From UBA11386 sp035286785 (GTDB lineage Bacteria > Planctomycetota > Planctomycetia > Pirellulales > Thermoguttaceae), in the NCBI GenBank assembly GCA_035286785.1, contig DATECS010000083.1, positions 1 to 26,684 of the forward strand: DNA of 26,684 nucleotides, read 5' to 3'. This document shows positions 15,323-26,684 of the stretch, piece by piece. How positions within the stretch are numbered: the stretch's first letter is position 1; every line of letters starts with the position of its first letter. The translations under genes were made by a program, and so were the position numbers. The notes under the pieces were generated by a model. It searched no databases. It was given only the letters and a program-made list of their open reading frames with translations, and was not told the DNA's origin.

Positions 15323-16144
15323 ATGACTGGCGAAACAACCGACAAAGCGGTGATTCTTGCCCGAGGGCTGGGCACCCGAATGAGAAAACAGGACGAAGCG
15401 GCCGGACTGGACGCGAGTCAAACGGCCGCGGCCGACGCGGGCATCAAGGCCTTGATTCCCATCGGCCGCCCGTTTCTCGATTACGTCCTTTCGGCCCTGG
15501 CGGACGCGGGCTATCGGCGGATTTGTCTGGTGATCGGGCCCGACCACGACGCGATCCGTCACTACTACGGCGAACAGGTCAAGCTCGATCGGTTGAGCAT
15601 CGATTTCGCCGTTCAGCGCGAACCGCGCGGCACGGCCGACGCGGTGGCCTCGGCCGAGAAGTTTGCCGACGGCGAGCCCGTGGCCGTGATAAACTCGGAC
15701 AATTACTATCCGGTGGCCGCGTTGCGTCCCTTGCGCGAGCAAGGCGGCTCGGGCGCGGCCCTGTTCGACTGGCGGAGCATGACGGCCGGGAGCAATCTGC
15801 CCGAGGAACGCTTGCGGAGCTTCGCCGTCGCGCGGATAGAGGACGGTTGTCTGGTGGGTATTCTCGAAAAGCCCGACGAGGCGACGTGGCAGGCCCTGCC
15901 CCGGCCGATCTGGCTCAGCATGAACTGCTGGCAATTCCGCCCGACGATCTTTGATTCATGCCGCGCGATCAAGCCTTCGCCGCGCGGGGAGCTCGAATTG
16001 CCCGACGCCGTGCAACATTCGATCGACGTCCTGGGCGAACGTTTCCGCGCCGTGACCGTCTCCGAACCGGTGTTGGACATCACGAGCCGGCGCGACGTCG
16101 CGGGCGTGGCCGAAAAACTCTCCGGCACGGAGGTCCGCCTTTGA
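15323..16144 (+). CDS. Sugar-phosphate nucleotidyltransferase
   Basis: A 273-residue cytoplasmic enzyme of the NTP_transferase family that joins a sugar-1-phosphate to an NTP to give an NDP-sugar. The N-terminal nucleotide loop is AVILARGLGTRMRK, and the conserved substrate Lys follows in IKALIPIGRPFLDYVLSALADAG. Between them is an insertion of about 20 residues (DEAAGLDASQTAAADAG) that ordinary RmlA- or GlmU-type enzymes lack. The metal-binding Asp is in VINSDNYYP, and the second catalytic region is GILEKPDEATW. GGGAG precedes the ATG by about 8 bases. The GHMP kinase gene overlaps its stop codon, so the two probably carry out consecutive steps of one activation pathway. The sugar and the nucleotide are not identifiable from the sequence. 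Confidence 0.88.
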   Translation: MTGETTDKAVILARGLGTRMRKQDEAAGLDASQTAAADAGIKALIPIGRPFLDYVLSALADAGYRRICLVIGPDHDAIRHYYGEQVKLDRLSIDFAVQREPRGTADAVASAEKFADGEPVAVINSDNYYPVAALRPLREQGGSGAALFDWRSMTAGSNLPEERLRSFAVARIEDGCLVGILEKPDEATWQALPRPIWLSMNCWQFRPTIFDSCRAIKPSPRGELELPDAVQHSIDVLGERFRAVTVSEPVLDITSRRDVAGVAEKLSGTEVRL

Positions 16145-17517
16145 AGCCGCTGGGCCATGACGCGGCGCTGGGCGACGTGGACGCGGTCGCCCTCGCGATT
16201 CAGGCGGCTGGGCTCGACCCTCGGGCCTCGCGAGACAAGGCCCTGCTCGTTCGCCGGGCCGCGGAAGCATTAGAAGCAGCGGGCACGGAACGCAATCTGG
16301 CCGCTTTTTTCGTCCCTGGCCGCGTCGAAGTGCTCGGCAAGCACACCGACTACGCCGGGGGGCGCTCGATGGTCATCGCCGCGGAGCAAGGTTTCGCCGT
16401 CGTGGTCCGGCCGCGCGACGACCGGCAAATAATCGTTCGCGCCGTCGACCTTGGGGAATCGGCCGATTTCGTGTTCGACGGGGATTTGATTCCGCGCGCC
16501 GGCCATTGGTCGAACTATCCGATGACCGTCGCCCGGCGTCTGGCCCGGAATTTCCCGGGCGGACTACGCGGGGCCAAAATCGCCCTGGCCGCCGACCTTC
16601 CCCCGGCCGCCGGCATGAGCAGTTCCAGCGCTATGGTCGTCGCCATGTTTCTGGCCTTGGATGCCGTCAATCATCTGGCCGCGCGGCCCGAGTATCGCGC
16701 AAACATTTCCACGACGGTCGATTTGGCCGGCTATCTCGGCACGGTCGAAAACGGCCGGACGTTCGGCTCGTTGGTCGGCGACCGGGGAGTCGGCACCTTC
16801 GGCGGAAGCGAGGACCACACGGCCATCCTTTGTGGAACCGCCGGTTGCGTGAACCAGTACTCGTATTGTCCCGTGCGATTCGAGCGGGCCGTGCCACTTC
16901 CATCGACGCATCGGCTCGCCATTGCCGCCTCGGGCGTCGTGGCTGAAAAGACAGGTAATGCGCTGGCCCGGTACAACGCAGCGTCGCGCCGCGCCGCCGT
17001 GGCGGCCGAGTTGTGGCGCGGCGCGACCGGCCGCGACGATCCGCATCTGGCCGCGATCGCGAACAGTTCTCCGGAAGCAGTCGAGCAATTGCGCAAGATT
17101 GTTTTGATATCTTCGCACGAGCAATTCAACGCCGAATCGCTGCTAACCCGGTTCGACCAATTCATCACCGAGAGCGAGCAAATCATTCCCCGCGCCGGCG
17201 ACGCCCTGGCCGGCGGCGATCTGGAAGCATTCGGCACGGAGGTCGATCGTTCTCAGCAAGCCGCCGAGCGATTGCTCGGAAACCAAGTGCCCGAGACGAT
17301 CCACTTGGCCGCCTGTGCCCGGCGACTTGGCGCGGCGGCGGCCAGCGCGTTCGGCGCCGGTTTCGGCGGCAGCGTCTGGGCCCTGGTCGAAGCATCGCGA
17401 ATGGACGCCTTCCTGGCCGACTGGCAAGTCGCCTATCACCGCCAATTCCCCCAACATGCCGCCGCGGCTCGCTTCTTCTCCACCACCGCCGGCCCGGCCG
17501 CGTTCCGGATCCGCTGA
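16141..17517 (+). CDS. Galactokinase-like GHMP sugar kinase
   Basis: A 458-residue kinase expected to phosphorylate a sugar at its anomeric position. The start is a TTG at 16141, chosen because a strong GGAGGT (16129-16134) lies 6 bases upstream and because TTGA overlaps the stop of the nucleotidyltransferase, giving translational coupling. The frame is open to an earlier ATG at 15958, but that lies inside the preceding gene. The galactokinase-type signature GRVEVLGKHTDYAGG (60-74) is clear but has Lys where galactokinases have Glu next to the catalytic His (GEHTDY). The ATP loop is LPPAAGMSSSSAM (153-165). GTFGGSEDHTAIL (218-230) carries the catalytic acid region, and FGAGFGGSVWALV is the third GHMP motif. 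The Lys substitution argues for a sugar other than galactose. Confidence 0.88.
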   Translation: MKPLGHDAALGDVDAVALAIQAAGLDPRASRDKALLVRRAAEALEAAGTERNLAAFFVPGRVEVLGKHTDYAGGRSMVIAAEQGFAVVVRPRDDRQIIVRAVDLGESADFVFDGDLIPRAGHWSNYPMTVARRLARNFPGGLRGAKIALAADLPPAAGMSSSSAMVVAMFLALDAVNHLAARPEYRANISTTVDLAGYLGTVENGRTFGSLVGDRGVGTFGGSEDHTAILCGTAGCVNQYSYCPVRFERAVPLPSTHRLAIAASGVVAEKTGNALARYNAASRRAAVAAELWRGATGRDDPHLAAIANSSPEAVEQLRKIVLISSHEQFNAESLLTRFDQFITESEQIIPRAGDALAGGDLEAFGTEVDRSQQAAERLLGNQVPETIHLAACARRLGAAAASAFGAGFGGSVWALVEASRMDAFLADWQVAYHRQFPQHAAAARFFSTTAGPAAFRIR

Positions 17518-17756
17518 CCTACTACGTTGGGACTCGTGAGCCTTCCCGGGCGGATCGTGTCTGGACGAAACGGGGGTAGTCAACGGCCGGGAGAAACCTA
17601 TAGTATTGAATGGGAATAGGTTACGACACGGAGAGGGCCTCGATGACATCGTAGGCCAGCACCATCCGTGATGGCAACCAGTCGTCGTCATAAGTCTTTT
17701 TTGTGCAACAACTTGCAAATATTCGAGAAATCCGACCCTAATTGCATACACTCTCC
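17518..17756. other. Leader region of gltB
   Basis: About 240 bases without a gene. An imperfect hairpin (GGCCT 17636-17640 with AGGCC 17653-17657, extended by CGAT/ATCG) may end the upstream transcript but lacks a T-run. A second short hairpin is CCATC/GATGG (17662-17674). A possible promoter is TTGCAA (17713-17718), an 18-base spacer and CCTAAT (17737-17742), which would start the gltB mRNA about 8 bases before its ATG. No known riboswitch was recognised. Confidence 0.35.
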
Positions 17757-22308
<4,552 letters not shown>

Positions 22309-22316
<8 letters not shown>

Positions 22317-23733
22317 TCCTCGCGGATTCCTGAAGTATCCTCGCGTCGAAGCCGAACACCGGCCCGTTGACGAACGGATCAAGGACTGGTACGAAGTCGA
22401 TCGGTCGCTGGCCGAGGAAGTCCTCCACCAGCAGGCCGCTCGCTGCATGGATTGCGGCGTGCCGTTCTGCCACGCGGTCGGATGTCCCCTGGGCAATCGC
22501 ATCCCCGAGTTCAACGACCTGGTCTATCGTGGACGCTGGCGCGAGGCGGCCGAAAATCTCCATTCGACAAACAACTTTCCGGAGATCACCGGCCGCGTCT
22601 GCCCGGCGCCGTGCGAAGCGTCCTGCACGCTGAGCATCAACGCCAAGCCGGTGACGATCCGTCAAATCGAATGCCGGATCGTCGAACGCGCGTTCCGCGA
22701 AGGCTGGATCGCCCCGGCCCGCGTGGCCGCGCGCTCCGGCCGCCGCGTGGCGATCATTGGCTCGGGCCCGGCGGGGCTTGCCGCCGCCCAGCAACTCGCC
22801 CGGTCCGGACATGAAGTGGTCGTGTTCGAAAAAAGCGATCGGATTGGCGGCCTGCTGCGCTACGGCATTCCCGATTTCAAAATGGAGAAACGGGTTCTCG
22901 ACCGGCGGCTCGACCAGCTTCGGGCCGAGGGCGTCAGCTTCGAGGCCGACATCAACGTCGGCGTCGATCTTTCGACGCGATACCTCCGCAAGTCGTTCGA
23001 CGCCATCTGCCTGTGCATGGGGGCGGGACGCCCCCGGCGGCTCGAGACGCCCGGCGCCGATCTGGACGGCGTCCACCTGGCGATGGACTTCCTCGCGCAA
23101 CAGAACCGCCGCGTCGCCGGCGACGCCGACCCAACCCACGGCCAAGCCCCCATCACCGCCGGCGGAAAAAACGTCATCGTGATCGGCGGCGGCGACACGG
23201 GCAGCGACTGCGTCGGCACGTCGATCCGCCAGGGCGCCCTGTCCGTCACCCAGATCGAGATCCTTCCGCAACCGCCCTACGACGTCAATCCCAAGACGCC
23301 CTGGCCCGAGTGGCCGCAAATCATGCGCGCCTCAAGCTCCCAGGCCGAAGGCTGCCGACGCCGCTGGTCCGTGATGACCAAAGCCCTCTCGGGCAGCAGC
23401 GGCCACCTGACCGAACTGCACGGGTGCGAAGTCGAATGGAGCCACGGCGAAAAAGGCTGGCAAATGCGGGAGCAGCCCGGCACGGATTTCACCTTGCCCG
23501 CCGACATGATTCTACTGGCGATGGGCTTCTTGCACGTCGAGCACGCGGGCCTGGTCAACCCGATGGGACTTGCACTGGACGGCCGCGGCAATATCACCGT
23601 GCATGACTACATGACGAGCGTGCCCGGCGTCTTCGCGGCCGGCGACGCCGTGCGCGGCGCGTCGTTGGTGGTCCACGCCATCCACTCCGCCCGCCAAGCC
23701 GCCGCCGCAATCGACCGCTGCCTCAAAAAGTAG
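22309..23733 (+). CDS. gltD: Glutamate synthase (NADPH), small subunit
   Basis: A 474-residue flavoprotein that takes electrons from NADPH and passes them through FAD and iron-sulfur clusters to the large subunit. N-terminal cluster ligands are Cys46, Cys49, Cys54 and Cys59 (CMDCGVPFCHAVGC), then Cys98, Cys102 and Cys106 (CPAPCEASC). The FAD loop is IIGSGPAGLAAA (149-160). The NADPH-binding loop is VIVIGGGDTGSDC, and the final FAD motif is VPGVFAAGDAVRGASLVVHAI. A strong GGAGGAGG lies before the ATG, which is inside the last codons of gltB, so translation is coupled. The TAG stop codon is formed by the first bases of a dispersed palindromic repeat (23730-23751). Confidence 0.97.
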
Positions 23734-23751
23734 GGTGCGTCTGGACGCACC
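23730..23751. repeat. Third copy of the GTAGGGTGCGTC palindrome, supplying the gltD stop codon
   Basis: This is identical over 22 bases to the element arm at 5962-5983, and to 6201-6222 read on the minus strand. It contains an 8-base hairpin (GGTGCGTC/GACGCACC). Bases 2-4 of the repeat are the TAG stop codon of gltD. It lies between converging genes. Confidence 0.85.
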
Positions 23752-23762
23752 AAGCAAGGTAG

Positions 23763-23829
23763 GGTGGGGCAATCGCGGCCCAACAACGTTCGTCCTTCAA
23801 CTCAAACGCCACGCCGCGATTGCCCCACC
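23763..23829. repeat. 17-bp perfect inverted repeat between gltD and the PEP-CTERM gene
   Basis: The arms GGTGGGGCAATCGCGGC (23763-23779) and its exact reverse complement (23813-23829) flank a 33-base loop. The left arm is preceded by TAGGG, as in the other repeat families here. It probably acts as a bidirectional terminator for the converging gltD and the PEP-CTERM gene. Confidence 0.75.
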
Positions 23830-23911
23830 ATGTCGCGCCGCCATTCGCTTGCGTGGACATGTACGCAAAAAACAGGGTCGTCTCTTGCGCAGCCCTGCGA
23901 TCTACCTTTCC

Positions 23912-23941
23912 AATGTTGTGAGTTCTAATGTTGTGAGTTCT
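23912..23941. repeat. Tandem duplication of 15 bases
   Basis: AATGTTGTGAGTTCT occurs twice in direct succession (23912-23926 and 23927-23941), ending 4 bases from the stop codon of the PEP-CTERM gene on the other strand. It is probably a recent slippage duplication. Confidence 0.7.
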
Positions 23942-23945
23942 AAGA

Positions 23946-24614
23946 TCAGCGTCGGCGGAACGCGGCAAAGACGACCATTCCGGCCGCTGACAACAACGCA
24001 AGCGTCGAAGGCTCGGGCACCGGCGTGTAATTATATTTCACCAAAACGCTCGCCGATGCGGATGTGCTGAACTGCACGATGAGATTACCGGCTCCTGATC
24101 CGTAAGAGGTACCGGCGGACGTCACGGGCAGTGTGATATTGCCTGTGCCGGTGAACAGCGATTTGTCGCTCGTCGCGGACGAAATAAACGAGTCTAAGTC
24201 GGTTGACGTGACGTCGGCATAGGTCTTGCCGGAGGTTCCGCCGAAGTCAGTCGTCCCGTCATAGGCGGCAACGTCGTCGGACGTCGAAAAAACAGGAAGC
24301 GTTTGTACAATGATCGTGTTGTCGGGGCGGTTCAGTGTGAGCAACGCCTGAAGGTTCATTAACACCGTCGCGGGAGCGGCGTCGAGGCTTTCAAACTCGC
24401 CCGTTCCCTGTACTCCGCCGCCCAACTCAAAATAGACGCTGTCCAGTGTCCCTAATGAGGCATCGAACTTCGGCACGGACACCGAATCGCTCCAGTTGGT
24501 CGTCGTAAGCGGTAGGGAAAAGGTATGCGTAACCGTTTCGCCCTGAGCGATCAACGACGTGCCGTAGAAGACAGCCGCAAAGACAATACTGACAAACAGA
24601 GCGAAAGGTTTCAT
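23946..24614 (-). CDS. PEP-CTERM surface protein (choice-of-anchor E-like)
   Basis: A 222-residue exported protein with sorting signals at both ends. The N-terminal signal peptide (FALFVSIVFAAVFYGTSLIAQG) is followed by a Thr/Ser-rich beta-sandwich domain with the KFDASLGTLDSVYFELGG stretch, which resembles 'choice-of-anchor E' domains. The C-terminus is a textbook PEP-CTERM tail: the tripeptide in VPEPSTLALL, a hydrophobic segment and a terminal RRR (residues about 199-222). An exosortase should cleave and anchor it at the cell surface or in the biofilm matrix; no exosortase gene is in the window. GGGAAG stands 6 bases before the ATG. It is AT-richer than its neighbours, which is usual for this class but also fits recent gain. 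Its ligand or role is unknown. Confidence 0.85.
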   Translation of the reverse strand: MKPFALFVSIVFAAVFYGTSLIAQGETVTHTFSLPLTTTNWSDSVSVPKFDASLGTLDSVYFELGGGVQGTGEFESLDAAPATVLMNLQALLTLNRPDNTIIVQTLPVFSTSDDVAAYDGTTDFGGTSGKTYADVTSTDLDSFISSATSDKSLFTGTGNITLPVTSAGTSYGSGAGNLIVQFSTSASASVLVKYNYTPVPEPSTLALLSAAGMVVFAAFRRR

Positions 24615-25001
24615 GAGAACTTCCCTTTATAAATCGGATGCACGGAGCAAATCAAAGTCAACAATTGCTCCAGATACTGTCTCCTCGCTTGAACTCGTTC
24701 AAAAAAATCTCTACATGAACGTACAAAGTCGCTTTTTTGGCAAATATGCGCAACGAACGAAGATGACTCAAAAGACGTCCGAGACTGCGCGGCGAAGATT
24801 CGAAAAGATGTGTTCAACAGCTCGCATCTCACTCCATCGCCGGGTAGCAGACCGCCAACGGACGGGGACATAGTGGTCAATGTAGCCAATGCAGGGGACA
24901 CCGTCAAGCATTTGCCATTTAATACATGTAATAAATAGGACATTACCACTCAAGGAGGGGTCTGTCATACTATTCACGACCAGCGAAGCATCCATCACCC
25001 G
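24615..25001. other. AT-richer leader region with no convincing gene
   Basis: About 390 bases upstream of the PEP-CTERM gene on the minus strand. A possible promoter for that gene is TTGATT, an 18-base spacer and TATAAA, close to its start codon. Two minus-strand open frames (ending at 24611 and 24768) overlap each other, have no family resemblance and lack credible start signals. On the plus strand an AAGGAGG at about 24953 is not followed by an open frame. Confidence 0.35.
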
Positions 25002-25529
25002 CTAATCCGCGGACCAGATCCCTCGACGGGCGGCCCGGGCCTCGGTTTCCGCGCGGCGGAAGCGGGTTTTCATCGACGAGGAATAGGGATAACGGGTGAT
25101 CGCCCTTGCGTAACCTTCGCGAATCAATTCCTCGTTGAGCATGCGGCCGTCGACCCAGACGTAGGCGAGAAACCGCCCATATTGGTCCTTCTGCTCGCGG
25201 TCCATCTGAAGCCGCACCTGCTTGCCGGCGACAAACCGCTTGGTGAACGCCGACGCCTCCGGTCCCCAGGGTTCGACGGGATGATTAGGCTTGACGGTCT
25301 CGGGCGTGTCGGCGCCGATCAGGCGGATTTTCGCCCGGTTCGAGAGCACCAGCGTATCGCCGTCGACGACCCGCTGGATCTCATAGGGCCCCTCGACCAA
25401 GGCGGGCGGCGATTGGGGCTCGTTCCGGTCCTGCCAGACTCGCCATGCCCCGACCGCGACGAGAATCAACAGAACGACGACGCCCAGCGGCGAGTTCGGG
25501 CGAAACGGTCGGCGATAGCGTCGGGCCAT
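25002..25529 (-). CDS. Membrane-anchored staphylococcal-nuclease-like protein
   Basis: A 175-residue thermonuclease-family protein that should cut DNA or RNA outside the cytoplasm. A basic N-terminus and one membrane helix (SPLGVVVLLILVAVGAW, residues 13-29) form an anchor. The nuclease domain keeps the Ca2+ and catalytic residues: Asp56 (DGDT), Arg69 and Asp74 (KIRLIGADTPE), Glu77, and Arg119 (QYGRFLAYV). The end (AITRYPYSSSMKTRFRRAETEARAARRGIWS) is also typical. The ATG at 25529 overlaps the TGA stop of the zinc-ribbon gene (TGATG), so I prefer it to the upstream in-frame ATG at 25610, which lies within that gene. The two proteins are translationally coupled. Confidence 0.9.
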   Translation of the reverse strand: MARRYRRPFRPNSPLGVVVLLILVAVGAWRVWQDRNEPQSPPALVEGPYEIQRVVDGDTLVLSNRAKIRLIGADTPETVKPNHPVEPWGPEASAFTKRFVAGKQVRLQMDREQKDQYGRFLAYVWVDGRMLNEELIREGYARAITRYPYSSSMKTRFRRAETEARAARRGIWSAD

Positions 25530-25837
25530 CAGTTCTTGCTGAAGTTGAACAACTTGGCCGTGTCGCGTCCCAGCGGGTTCTTGACGAACTTTTTGTGGCA
25601 CTCGGGACACAGGTCGAAGCGCAACTGGCGGTAGACGTCCGCCCCAAGCTGATCGCTGTCCGCTTCCTCCAGTTGTTCAAGAATGTCCTGGATCTCCTGC
25701 AGGTGGTTTCGCTCGTCGCTCTCTTCGTCGGCGACCACCGGGTCGAATGCCGCGTAGACTTCCATTTTGACGACGTAGCGAAGGTCTTCTTCCGGATCGA
25801 GTTCTCGATGACACAGGTCGCAACAGTATCGAATCAT
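25529..25837 (-). CDS. Small zinc-ribbon-like protein
   Basis: A 102-residue cytoplasmic protein whose two CxxC knuckles, Cys6-x2-Cys9 (CDLC) near the N-terminus and Cys77-x2-Cys80 (CPEC) near the C-terminus, can form one zinc ribbon. The 65 residues between them are strongly acidic and helical (HLQEIQDILEQLEEADSDQ), likely a coiled hairpin. The ATG at 25837 was chosen because AGGGGAG lies 8 bases upstream; an in-frame ATG at 25903 would add 22 unconserved-looking residues. I know of no assigned function. It is translationally coupled to the SNase-like gene, so a shared role in nucleic-acid handling is possible but unproven. Confidence 0.75.
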   Translation of the reverse strand: MIRYCCDLCHRELDPEEDLRYVVKMEVYAAFDPVVADEESDERNHLQEIQDILEQLEEADSDQLGADVYRQLRFDLCPECHKKFVKNPLGRDTAKLFNFSKN

Positions 25838-26387
25838 GGACCCACTCCCCTTGAAGAAGTCAGTGTATTCTCGCCGGTCAGGCTTCCGGGCCGTTCTAGG
25901 CAAGGGTCAAGTCGAGCGTGCCGTCGGGCCAAGCGGGTCGTTCCGATTCCGGAGCAATCCGACGCTCCAATAAATCGATTCATGAACCGGTCTCGCCGCG
26001 GCCCGGGCGGTAGCGACAACCTCATCCTAATGAAAACGCACGGAACGAGGCAAGGCGTCCCCGGATTATTCTTGCTCGAATTTCCGCGAATGCCGACAAT
26101 TCACCAGCGACAATTTGGCCCCATTGATTCGGGTGGCCGGACGCACTGGCGATTAAAAAACCTCCTTTGAAAACCCGCTTCGGGAAGACGCTGGCAACGC
26201 ACTGCGGGATGGTGTACAATGAATGGCTGAGAAGGATCAAGTCGGACGCGCCGGGCACGTTTTGAGCGGGGTGTTTCGATGGCGAGATCCGCCAGATGGG
26301 CATTCTCGTTGGGGGGTAGCGATGCGACCACTTGGGCTGTATTTTGTAGCCCAACGGTGCGTAAATTGCGTCAAGGAGTTCCATTTC
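25838..26387. other. Divergent intergenic region upstream of the HNH gene
   Basis: About 550 bases between divergent genes. A possible plus-strand promoter is CTGGCA (26191-26196), an 18-base spacer and TACAAT (26215-26220), leaving a leader of about 160 bases. That leader holds a hairpin, TTGGGCT (26332-26338) with AGCCCAA (26348-26354), just ahead of the AAGGAG Shine-Dalgarno (26373-26378). A small hairpin CCCG/CGGG lies near 26175-26185. No gene is supported. Confidence 0.4.
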
Positions 26388-26684
26388 ATGGCCACGGCCG
26401 GGAAATCCGACGCCCTGAGCGCCAGCGTTTTGGTGCTCAATCGCCACTATGTGGCTATCCACGTGGTAGGCGTTCGCCGTGCTTTCGGTCTGCTGACCTG
26501 CGATCTGGCTGAAGTGATCCATGACGAGGACGGCACGTTCGCCAATTATATTTTCGAGACTTGGCGCGAAATAAGCGAAATGCGGGCTTTGGAGAAACGC
26601 CCCCTCGATGATTGGATCAAGGCGGTCAATTTCGAGATCCAGGTTCCCCGGGTGCTTCGTCTGTTGTCCTACGACCGGATGCCA
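26388..26684 (+). CDS. HNH endonuclease family protein, 5' part only
   Basis: The gene runs off the right edge after 99 codons without a stop. It starts at an ATG 9 bases after AAGGAG. The visible part (SASVLVLNRHYVAIHVVGVRRAFGLL, DLAEVIHDEDGTFANYIFETWREISE, then DDWIKAVNFEIQVPRVLRLLSYDRMP) matches the N-terminal region of a widespread bacterial HNH endonuclease family. In that family the HNH zinc-finger nuclease domain (CQYCG...) begins shortly after this point. The catalytic residues therefore lie outside the window, and activity cannot be judged. The cellular role of this family is not established. Confidence 0.75.
   Translation, partial: MATAGKSDALSASVLVLNRHYVAIHVVGVRRAFGLLTCDLAEVIHDEDGTFANYIFETWREISEMRALEKRPLDDWIKAVNFEIQVPRVLRLLSYDRMP

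Noticed and set aside
15958..16140. An N-terminal extension of the GHMP kinase from the ATG at 15958
   Set aside because: It overlaps the nucleotidyltransferase gene for 60 codons, gives an arginine-rich sequence without family match, and the TTG at 16141 has an excellent Shine-Dalgarno.
24611..24998. Two minus-strand open frames upstream of the PEP-CTERM gene
   Set aside because: They overlap each other in different frames, resemble no family and have no convincing start signals; the region is better read as leader or decayed sequence.

Overview
The window looks like a chromosomal stretch of a planctomycete, probably of the Pirellulales type. The inference rests on several protein families that occur together there: a TAT-exported Gfo/Idh/MocA oxidoreductase, a SUMF1-type lipoprotein, a PEP-CTERM surface protein, a CxxC zinc-ribbon protein, and an HNH endonuclease of the 'VLVLNRHYVA' type. 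The GC-rich genes with abundant short palindromic intergenic repeats fit as well. No 16S rRNA or other definitive marker is present, so the assignment is inferred.

Layout. (1) 1-1791 is the end of an integrated element: a small HTH regulator and a tyrosine recombinase whose last ~22 codons are read antisense through a tRNA-Arg(ACG) gene on the minus strand. (2) 2042-4070 holds a GntR/FCD regulator converging on a PilT-type retraction ATPase. (3) 4377-5942 is a two-gene unit, an MntP-like manganese exporter (TTG start) plus a membrane-anchored BtuF-like binding protein, converging on pyruvate kinase (6219-7673). The space between them is full of nested palindromes. (4) 7674-8620 is an AT-richer patch with one unrecognised 185-residue protein. 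(5) 8625-9377 is a pteridine-reductase-like SDR. (6) 9435-14191 carries, on the minus strand, an ABC-F ATPase, a Gfo/Idh/MocA oxidoreductase and a SUMF1 lipoprotein. (7) 14236-17517 on the plus strand has ApbE, a sugar nucleotidyltransferase and a galactokinase-like GHMP kinase, the last two translationally coupled. (8) 17757-23733 is gltBD, the complete NADPH glutamate synthase. (9) 23946-25837 on the minus strand has a PEP-CTERM protein, a membrane-anchored SNase-like nuclease and a zinc-ribbon protein. (10) 26388 to the right edge is the start of an HNH endonuclease gene.

How genes work together. gltB and gltD form one enzyme. The nucleotidyltransferase and GHMP kinase look like consecutive steps (sugar to sugar-1-phosphate to NDP-sugar). 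The HTH protein and integrase form a two-gene transcript from a strong promoter lying so close to the first ATG that the mRNA should be leaderless. The remaining neighbours are mostly housekeeping genes with no shared pathway.

The most distinctive signal is the palindromic repeat population. Three convergent gene pairs have inverted repeats between them, two genes (pyk and gltD) take their TAG stop codon from the first bases of the same repeat, and repeats abut or overlap the stop codons of two others. I did not find a clear new defence or biosynthetic system. The repeat/stop-codon relationship and the tRNA-completed integrase are the observations I would follow up first.
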